Source: Symsagittifera roscoffensis
Taxonomy: Eukaryota > Xenacoelomorpha > Acoela > Convolutidae
Reading direction: 5' to 3'
NCBI RefSeq assembly: GCF_963678635.1
Contig: NW_026971231.1
Location: 1-64,000 of the forward strand
Length of the DNA stretch: 64,000 nucleotides
The position numbers were made by a program, and so were the translations under genes. The notes below the pieces were generated by a model. That model searched no databases. It was given only the letters and a program-made list of their open reading frames with translations, and was not told the DNA's origin. Positions 56,771 to 64,000 of the stretch are shown one piece after another (the first letter of the stretch is position 1; each line of letters begins with the position of its first letter).

Positions 56771-56942
56771 GTTGACAATGACTTGAGCGAAATAAGTTCT
56801 TCTTCTTCTTTCTAATGAACTAAGATTATGGCCAGCTGGTCTTTTAAAAAAAAAATTGAGAATTAATTGATATAAAAACTAGACCATGAGACTAGTGGAC
56901 AAAGCATATTCAGGATGGAGCCGGGCGGGTTGGAAGAGGAGT

Positions 56943-56960
56943 GGGGGGGGGGGGGGGGGG
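56943..56960 (+). repeat. Run of 18 G
   Basis: An uninterrupted G homopolymer 65 bp upstream of the exon 2 acceptor. Such a run can form quadruplexes and is prone to length error in sequencing. Confidence 0.95.
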
Positions 56961-57025
56961 TTGTTGTGTATGTTGTTATCTTCAGGTTTTTTTCTTCGTA
57001 GCTTTGAGTTTTCAAATTTTTGCAG

Positions 57026-57393
57026 GTGGTAAAACAATAGTATTTGTGGGAAACTTTTCTGAATTACCGAGAACGCGAAAAAGCAAAATCAAGACTTTTG
57101 AAACAAACTCAATAATACACCCCAATTATTCTGCTACGGACAATTACATAAACGATATCGGCTTAGTGAGAACGAGAGAAAACCTGCCAAGTGGACTGGC
57201 ATATCCGATGTGTCACATCTACTACAAGGACGAAGACGTGGGAGTTACTGGAATGGGAGCAATCAGACCTTGCATTAAAGCGAATGGGTGTGATAAGCCG
57301 ACAGTTTCGAGTGTTTTGAAGGAAATTGTGATGGTTGAAGCGGAAACTCACGATGATTGTCCTTCTGAAACTTGGAGTAAAGATAATTTACAG
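57026..57393 (+). CDS. Serine protease homologue exon 2
   Basis: The acceptor TTTTTGCAG precedes GTGGTAAAAC. Joined to any copy of exon 1 (phase 1), the frame runs 122 full codons after the shared one and ends at TTACAG|GTCAGG in phase 0. It encodes residues 69-191, with the second strand region KTIVFVGNF and the catalytic-type Asp at residue 112 in YINDIGLVR. Cysteines at YPMC, RPCIK, NGCDK and DDCP fit the S1 disulphide pattern. Reading upstream of the acceptor is open through a G-run but is not coding by this model. There is only one copy in the window, so all four first exons would have to share it. Confidence 0.9.
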
Positions 57394-58194
57394 GTCAGGT
57401 TGTATGTGATATATATTATGTATGGTAAAAATCTGGGCGTTTGAATGCTTCCAATTTGTCCAAACTAGACAAACGTATCAATGTTGCTCAGCGTATCAAT
57501 CATTCCAATCAACCGTGCAATGATGCAACCCTCCATCTTTCAAAAGATCTAGCGTAACCAACCCACTGACAAAACTGTTTTGGATCGATTATCAAATTGA
57601 TTAATTTTGTATATACACTTTAGGAGCTGAAACTGATTTCAAAGCGATTCAAATCGATTCATACAGGAAATTTTAGACAAGTATAAATGTTTTTAAAAAC
57701 TTTTTAAACCAATTTGGATTGATTTTATTAACTGCTTAAATACATCCGAACCACGATGAAAACGATTTAAATCAATTTTAGGAGTTGTCAGAAGATCAAC
57801 TTCGTAGCCGCAAGCAGTTTTAAAGCAAATCTTACGTTATTATGCCTCAGAATTTCAGCAAAAATAATCACCGATTTTTTTTGAGCTTTGGACTTTGATA
57901 TCTTTCAAGTGGTATACGAATTTTGCCATAAAGCGGTTAGTTGAAAAGTCGAAACAGGTCTGAATAAAAAATACAATGTATAAGGAAGGCTATACAGTAA
58001 GGCTTTGTTTGTTTAAAGATTTCAGGAGGTTTTAGTAACTTGACGTTTGACGAAACTTCAAAACTTTGTACGTTTAATTGAGATCGATTATGCAGATTTT
58101 GAAAACTTTCTTGATATCGTTAAACATCTTTCTTAACTAAGTTGCGCTGCAAGACAAAATCTTTTCTTGTTTACTTAGAATGTTGACTTTGCAG
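57394..58194 (+). other. Intron 2 of the protease-like gene
   Basis: 801 bp with donor GTCAGG and acceptor TTGACTTTGCAG. Contains several ATCGATT-like words near 57590-57780; no gene was seen. Confidence 0.75.
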
Positions 58195-58395
58195 GCATGT
58201 CTGGTGGGGACGAGGAAGCAGAGTGCGTGTGATGGAGACGAGGGGGGTCCAGTTTACCCAATGTCCTGGATGAGCACCCCTCAGTGTATTCTGGGAGTGA
58301 TCAGCAAACATGATGTCAACTGCACCGAACATGTAGTCATCACCAGACTCAATAAATACATCCCATGGATTGAGAGCCACCTGAATGATGACTGA
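58195..58395 (+). CDS. Serine protease homologue exon 3, catalytic Ser replaced by Glu
   Basis: Sixty-six codons and a TGA, completing a 257-residue protein, a normal length for a short secreted S1 protein. The active-site loop reads SACDGDEGGP. The nucleophile Ser is Glu207 (GAG), while the oxyanion-hole glycines and neighbouring Asp are kept. The residue at the base of the S1 pocket (six before) is Ser, a chymotrypsin-like feature. The end ITRLNKYIPWIESHL is the standard C-terminal helix. With His65 and Asp112 present but no Ser, the protein should fold but not cleave; such homologues often act as cofactors or binding proteins. The role here is unknown. An ATTAAA lies just after the stop (about 58402) as a possible polyadenylation signal. 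Confidence 0.9.
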   Translation, partial: ACLVGTRKQSACDGDEGGPVYPMSWMSTPQCILGVISKHDVNCTEHVVITRLNKYIPWIESHLNDD

Positions 58396-59384
58396 AGCTG
58401 ATTAAACGGCTTTTTCCTTTTCCCACACCTCACATAAGGATAGTTTTTAAGGTGTAAAGAGGGATTTTACATTGTAAGGTACGGATACCAATAATTTTTG
58501 TCATAGCGTAATTAGTCCTCATGACAGTTTTTGTAACAATCGAACAATGTGAACAAAAATTGACTTGAGAAAATTCGCAGTTAGAGGGGAAAAAGAAAAA
58601 GAGCCGATTTAACTGACAAAAAGTGTAAAAAAACGAAGTGATCGTCATTTATTTGGCCGTCGTCATTTTTTTTTCAGGAAAAAGTCTTAGAAAACTTCAT
58701 GATCAAATTTGATTTTTTGCCTATTGATATTGATTCATAAATTCAATTCAATTTTTTTGTTGAAAGGAAGGCCAACATCACTGTCAAAAAGCAAAAGTGT
58801 AGAGGCCACAAAAATATGAGAACTAAAAGTTGAAATCAACTTTTTTCTGTTTTGCTTAAGTTCTTTCACACTTTTTCAACCATCTGTTGGCAATGTTTCA
58901 TTTTCGTTTTTCATGATTTTGTCAATGAAAATAGATAAAAGAGTCAATTAGTATAATAAGAATATGTTTCAAAAGATCTCAATTTTTCTCTATTGTACAG
59001 TTTGTTCAGCAGCAACGCATAAAACGAGCAGTAAACTGGGCTCGTATCAGGTTTATATAGCTGTGAGTTGACTCAACGTGGCCCACGAAAATCCAGGAAT
59101 CAACTCCCCGTGAGCAAAAAAGTGGTCTAAAATTAAAAAAAACTACCGTCATTATAAAAACTCTTCAGTTTCTTCGAAAGTCGGAGCAACAAAACAAATG
59201 CTAACTGATAAAAAAAATCTCCTCATATCAGGTTAACAACTTGAGTGTTTTCACACTCAAGTTTTCAAATTTTCTACCCCCGCACAATGGCCTATACCAA
59301 ATGACACACATTGGATAAGTTGACGCAATAGGCTACACGGGTGACCAAAATTTTTATCATAAAAATTATATACATGTTAAAAAA
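58396..59384 (+). other. Intergenic, AT-rich
   Basis: No gene, RNA or repeat was recognised beyond short A/T runs. Confidence 0.5.
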
Positions 59385-60604
59385 TTTTTGTCATTTAATT
59401 CTATTTGATTCCATACGTAAGGAAAATTATATATGAAATCACCAGAATGAACTATTAAGTATTTCTGTGATTTCTTTTAAAAACGATGACCAAGGACCCT
59501 CTAACATATAAAAAAAGTTACTGGCTGAGGGGGAAATTATTATTACTATATGTGCATAATAGTTCACTCAGAACTAAGAACTTAAATCGTAAATTTTCTA
59601 CATGTCTGGAAAGTCGAGATCGTGCCCTGTTTTTTGACAGAATTACGTACTTTTTAATATGTAAAATGATAAAATATTTCAAGCTTAGGTTTGCACAAAA
59701 AAATTCTTCTCCATTTTTTTTGTATAAACAATTCAACTACTTTGTTAAAAAAAAAATCGCATAATTTTTGGCATGCATTTGTTCAAGATGAAAAGTTTTT
59801 GTCATTTAATTCTATTTGACTTCATACGCAAGGAAAACTATATGTGAAATCACCAGAATGAACTATTAAATATTTCTGTGTTTTCTTTTAAAAAACGATG
59901 ACCAAGGACGCTCTAACATAAGAAAAGTTACTCTGGCTGAGGGGGAAATTATTATTACTATATGTGCATTATAGTTCACTCAGAACTTAGAACTTTAATC
60001 GTAAGTATTCTTCATGTCTGCAAAGTCGAAATCGTGCCCTGTTTTTTGACAGAATTACGTACTTTTTAATATGTAAAATGATAAAATATTTCAAGCTTAG
60101 GTTTGCACAAAAAAATTCTTCTCCATTTTTTTTGTATAAACAATTCAACTACTTTGTTAAAAAAAAATCGCATAATTTTTGGCATGCATTTGTTCAAGAT
60201 GAAAAATTTTTGTCATTTAATTCTATTTGACTTCATACGCAAGGAAAACTATATGTGAAATCACCAGAATGAACTATTAAATATTTCTGTGTTTTCTTTT
60301 AAAAAACGATGACCAAGGACTCTCTAACATAAGAAAAGTTACTGGCTGAGGGGGAAATTATTATTACTATATGTGCATTATAGTTCACTCAGAACTTAGA
60401 ACTTTAATCGTAAGTATTCTACATGTCTGCAAAGTCGAAATCGTGCCCTGTTTTTTGACAGAATTACGTACTTTTTAATATGTAAAATGATAAAATATTT
60501 CAAGCTTAGGTTTGCACAAAAAAATTTTACTCCATTTTTTTTTGTATAAACAATTCAACTACTTTGTTATTAAAAACCACATAATTTTTGGCATGCATTT
60601 GTTT
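59385..60604. repeat. 411-bp tandem repeat, three copies
   Basis: The motif GTCATTTAATTCTATTTGA begins at 59390, 59801 and 60212, an exact 411-bp period. Each copy ends with a T-rich block and TTTTGGCATGCATTTGTT. The third copy stops near 60604. Copies differ by a few substitutions and indels; copies 2 and 3 are closer to each other than to copy 1. Confidence 0.9.
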
Positions 60605-61437
60605 GAGCATTAAAAGTGATTTAAGACAAAAATGGAAAAAACTCTTAAAAATTAATTTATTGACTTTGGAATTTTTCAGCAAAGCAGTTAAATTTTTTTA
60701 TTGTCCAATTTTCTTAAAGGGAAATTGTATGAAAAGCGTTTTTCATAGACTGGATATTATTGTATGACCAGCGTTCTTCGTAAATTGGGGTAAAGTTACT
60801 TCTGAGCCGGACTTTTTAGCTGCCTACGCAATGTGTTAACAGAAAACCGGAAGTTTTATTCGAAATAACTAAAACTAATCTAAATTAGTCAGACTGCCAG
60901 TCTACAAACCCCTGTGACAAAAAACGATCATAGCTAATTAGTATTTCAAACTTTGAACGCAAGAAACAAATGTTTTTCAGATTGTAGAAAGAAATTGGCG
61001 TCAAAATTGCTGGTTAAATCTCGAAATTTGTCTTGAGAAAAATCATTAACAGGTCTTGTGTTGTCTTTTGTGATAACAGGTCTTTTGTGACAGACAAAAA
61101 TCAGCCTGTCGTCATCCCAGTATCATTTGGTCTGGGAAATGTACAATATTCGACGTTGCTGGCTGAAGAATAGATTTCCGCATGCATTAAAACTTAAGAC
61201 ATTTTTATGTTTTTGATCTCAAAAGAGTTCAACCTGCTAAAAGCAACTCTGGGCGATTTGGGATTGAAACAATTTTAATTTAAATAGGAGATGTATGATA
61301 AAAGACAACGATTCGTAGAAAAAGACGGACCGTAGAAGTTTAATCAAAAACAATTTACTCAATAGCAGTCTATTGAGCAACTCGTGTATTCGCCAGACCC
61401 CCCTTCTGCACCAAATCCTTAAAAATCCTGTCCCCAG
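60605..61437 (+). other. Intergenic, no features seen
   Basis: AT-rich sequence. A short direct repeat of ACAGGTCTTxTGTG near 61050-61090 is the only pattern noticed. Confidence 0.45.
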
Positions 61438-61623
61438 TGGCGCCAGTCAGCAATCCTTTCTTCTCACACTATCATCAGAACAACCCTACAATTAGTTTTG
61501 ATTTTCTGAGTTTTCAAGAAATTATACAGAGGGCTACCCAAATTTCCCATGACTACATCGAGGATACAAAGGATATCATTTTATCCACTTATCCATTAGC
61601 AGTTTTTTTGAGAGTCGATGAAG
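61438..61623 (+). CDS. Candidate isolated exon, unknown protein
   Basis: The stretch is bounded by a pyrimidine-rich acceptor (CTGTCCCCAG) and a donor (GAAG|GTAGTT). It is 186 bases, exactly 62 codons, with phase 1 at both ends. The residues look like ordinary soluble protein (FQEIIQRATQISHDYIEDTK). No partner exon was found on either side and no family was recognised. It may be an exon of an unseen gene, a pseudo-exon or chance. Confidence 0.3.
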
Positions 61624-63088
61624 GTAGTTCAGACTCTTATAAAGGTCTTGATAAGTTTTTGCAGTTTTTTTTCAGGATAAGATTTTTGCTCGGGCTCAAA
61701 CTAATTTTTTCGAGGTTTGACTTTTCATTTCTTGTTATGTTCATTAACTTTTCTCTGTTAAGAGGAAAGCAAACTCCACTATCGAACAACAAAAAAATAG
61801 AAGTCGCAACAAACGTGATTGACTTCTACTTTCAAAAGGGAGTTTAAACTTCATATTTCAAACAAAAAAAGTTCCTTATTAATCCATTTTTCTGTTATTT
61901 GGGTTATTTTTTTAAAAAGGTCATAGTTTTGCTTTGGTCATATTTTTGCTTCTGTATGCGAACTTCGCTTCTGTGTTAAAAAAAGTGCCAATCATCCGTT
62001 GCCAATCATCCAAAATTCAAAGAGCCATCTTTTTTTTCTTTAAATATCAAAAGTTGAGTTTTTTCAAAAACATGTCAGTATATTTTTCTATTTTCTTGCG
62101 TTCTTTGACCTTTTTCCAACTGTCTGATGACTACGTCTGTCTGACGTTTTTCCAACTGTCTGACGTTTAAGTTTAACCAACTTTTTAGTGAACTTAAAGT
62201 GAAGAACGTCAGCTAAAAAAGCACTAGTTAGTCCAGCGGGGATAGACTAGTTGGGGGTAGACTTAGGGCAAGCAACCCGCCTCTCCTTGGAGAGTTCCCT
62301 TTAGTAGTATCTTGTTATATCCAGTTTTGGGTGACTGAAAGATCTCACAAATTGTTGTAAGAGAAAATCCGAAGCAGTTTAAGTTCTTGGGTTGAGTTAC
62401 CCGTAAAAATTAGCAATGAAAAAATGCAAGCCCAATAAAGTTTTCATGGATAAATCCGCGCTTTTTCATATATAAGTGAATTGGCAAATATTTATCGAAA
62501 AACATTGGAAAATTAGCGATGTTTTACTCATGATTTAGCGATAAAGTTTTTTCGAAAAATCAGCTGCTATGAATTAACGATGAAAAATTCTCGGCTAGTG
62601 AAAAAACTTTCATCAGATTTCACGAGCAAGTTTTCAACTACAAGAAATATGTAATGATTTGTTGCCTGTATCAACAAAGTACGCATCAAAGTTTTCTGTA
62701 CTCAAGTCTTTTGCCCATTCAATGAACGTACAATTTTATTTCTCTTTTTCAGAGTGAAATTGATGAACTGTTTTGTTCAATAATAAGACTTGAACTCAAG
62801 TTTCGCCATTTCATGTGGTATCTTTTTCCACTTTGATAAGGACAAACACTGTAGTAAAATTCCATCGATTTTTATGGATTCAACTAAAGCACAACTTGCA
62901 ATCTTCAAAGGATTTCAGAATTTCAAACTCAGAAAAACGAAAAGTGGCGTCGCTGAGTATACGCGTTACAAAAGAAAAACGGAATTTCCAGCAAACATCA
63001 CGAATAATTTATTCCCTTCCCAAGCCAAGATTCGTCCACCTGCGCAAATATATTAAAGGAGGTCAAAAATTGAAAACTTTTTCTAAAA
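61624..63088 (+). other. Intergenic, upstream of the lectin gene
   Basis: AT-rich sequence. A direct repeat, TTTTTCCAACTGTCTGA, occurs twice near 62110-62160, and a hairpin CTCTCC-TT-GGAGAG lies near 62282. No coding sequence was recognised. The lectin promoter should be at the right end, but no core element is convincing. Confidence 0.45.
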
Positions 63089-64000
63089 ATGTATTGCTCA
63101 CTTTTTGTCATTTTTTCTTTTTTTATTTTTTCTCGGCCTCATTTAAATTTTGTTAACTCAGAAATAATCCCAAATAGTATCGTGCTGATCCAGGGAATAC
63201 CTTGCCCAGACTTAGACTCCTTTTATCTGAAATCAGAAGCTACTAATTTTCCTCGTGAATGCGACCACCTATGTTCTCGTACAACAAAATGCGAATCATT
63301 CACATGGAACCGAAAGGACAGTACCTGTAATCTGTTCGCAATGCATCTTAATCAGACCTGTTTCATTCGGGACGACAACCAGTTCTGGTTCGTTAAACAC
63401 TTCACAACTTCTCGGGCATCATTTTCGGATTATGTCACGTTGACTAAAAACAACCAATACAGCGAGCCAAATCCAGCTGCAATAGCCAATACTCCTTCAA
63501 GTTTTCAAGATTGTCGAGCTTATGATGCGATGACTTGGATTTCTGCTAAGCAAACTTGTGCTCAAAGCGGTCTAAAACTATTCACTCCTGAAAGTCTGGA
63601 CCAGATTGCGATGATTCAAAATTGTGCTGGAATACCTGATGGAAACATGTGGACTGGGTATAAAAAGTCCGAAACAGTGGATCCAATCTCAGGACAGGGC
63701 TACGTTACTGGGTTCTCGTCGGATGATCTGATGATTTTCTTTGACGATCAAATGTTTGGATCCTCGTCGAGTTCGCTTTTCGCAGATCACGACTCGTATT
63801 CCTGTGTCAGATACAACGAAGATCTTGGAGTCCTGAGAAACGTAGGATGCAATGAACTTCTCAGGTTCGTATGTGTCGCTGATTCGATTCCGAGAACGTG
63901 CGAAAACAACGATGCCAGCGCAGTATACGAGGAGCTCCTTCGGGTTGACGATAATCCGGTAGCCATGCGACGATTTCTGAGTGCCGGTGTCTGTAGCGAG
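63089..64000 (+). CDS. Secreted PAN/apple plus C-type lectin domain protein (3' end outside window)
   Basis: An open frame of 304 codons from ATG at 63089, still open at the right edge, with no intron in this stretch. Residues 1-24 form a hydrophobic signal peptide. Residues 35-95 carry six cysteines (39, 58, 62, 68, 80, 91) in a PAN/apple-like pattern around CESFTWNRKDSTC. Residues 142-262 form a C-type lectin domain with Cys142, Trp150, Cys157, WTG at 188-190, Cys239, Cys254 and Cys262. The EPN or QPD calcium/sugar motif is absent, so classical calcium-dependent sugar binding is doubtful. A further Cys-containing region starts at 271. PAN and lectin domains bind protein or glycan ligands outside the cell. 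The gene lies in the same orientation as the protease homologue 4.7 kb upstream; a shared role in recognition would be speculation. Confidence 0.85.
   Translation, partial: MYCSLFVIFSFFIFSRPHLNFVNSEIIPNSIVLIQGIPCPDLDSFYLKSEATNFPRECDHLCSRTTKCESFTWNRKDSTCNLFAMHLNQTCFIRDDNQFWFVKHFTTSRASFSDYVTLTKNNQYSEPNPAAIANTPSSFQDCRAYDAMTWISAKQTCAQSGLKLFTPESLDQIAMIQNCAGIPDGNMWTGYKKSETVDPISGQGYVTGFSSDDLMIFFDDQMFGSSSSSLFADHDSYSCVRYNEDLGVLRNVGCNELLRFVCVADSIPRTCENNDASAVYEELLRVDDNPVAMRRFLSAGVCSE

Noticed and set aside
59486-59764. Open frames on both strands in the 411-bp repeat
   Set aside because: They are not kept in copies 2 and 3 of the repeat and show no protein features.
62240-62320. Possible small structured RNA (G-rich stretch and hairpin)
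   Set aside because: Only one 6-bp hairpin and no known RNA signature; too weak to call.

Overview
The window is genomic DNA of a metazoan, most likely an invertebrate. The evidence is large introns with GT-AG borders, a three-exon secreted chymotrypsin-fold gene, a PAN plus C-type lectin gene, and a BEL/Pao retrotransposon, a group known from animal genomes. The DNA is AT-rich and the window holds no marker that fixes the phylum. No bacterial operons, rRNA, true tRNA genes or CRISPR arrays were seen.

Layout. Positions 1-5879 are a decayed Ty3/gypsy-type element whose left end lies outside the window and whose protease segment is triplicated. From 3127 to 36173 three near-identical units of 11,228, 10,544 and 11,275 bp stand head to tail. 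A fourth starts at 36174 and runs into single-copy DNA. Each unit holds the 3' part of the gypsy element with its 3' LTR, about 1.3 kb of flank, exon 1 of a serine-protease-like gene (7205, 18459, 29003, 40283), intron sequence with a 504-bp inverted-repeat element (lost from unit 2), and a BEL/Pao element. In units 1-3 the BEL element is cut inside its protease domain and fused to gypsy sequence through the same 20-bp filler. In unit 4 it is complete (42349-51684), with two 480-bp LTRs, a 5-bp target duplication TAGGT, a polypurine tract and all expected domains, but with several reading-frame breaks.

The protease-like gene ends with single-copy exon 2 (57026-57393) and exon 3 (58195-58395). 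The frames join exactly (exon 1 ends in phase 1, exon 2 ends in phase 0) into a 257-residue secreted protein. Its catalytic serine is replaced by glutamate (GDEGGP), so it should be a non-catalytic serine protease homologue. The array gives this one gene four copies of its first coding exon and upstream flank.

From 51690 to 56940 lies the rest of intron 1, with a diverged relative of the inverted-repeat element, a 1.06-kb tandem duplication and an 18-G run. After the protease-like gene come a 411-bp repeat in three copies (59385-60604), one candidate isolated exon (61438-61623), and a secreted PAN plus C-type lectin gene from 63089 that is still open at the right edge.

Most notable: (1) amplification of a first exon and its flank by tandem duplication with breakpoints inside two retrotransposons, including a short patchwork junction; (2) an extra ORF upstream of gag in the BEL element, apparently reached through a leader intron holding two tandem hairpins with decoy splice acceptors; (3) a tRNA-like A-box/B-box pair inside the BEL LTR; (4) the dead protease active site.
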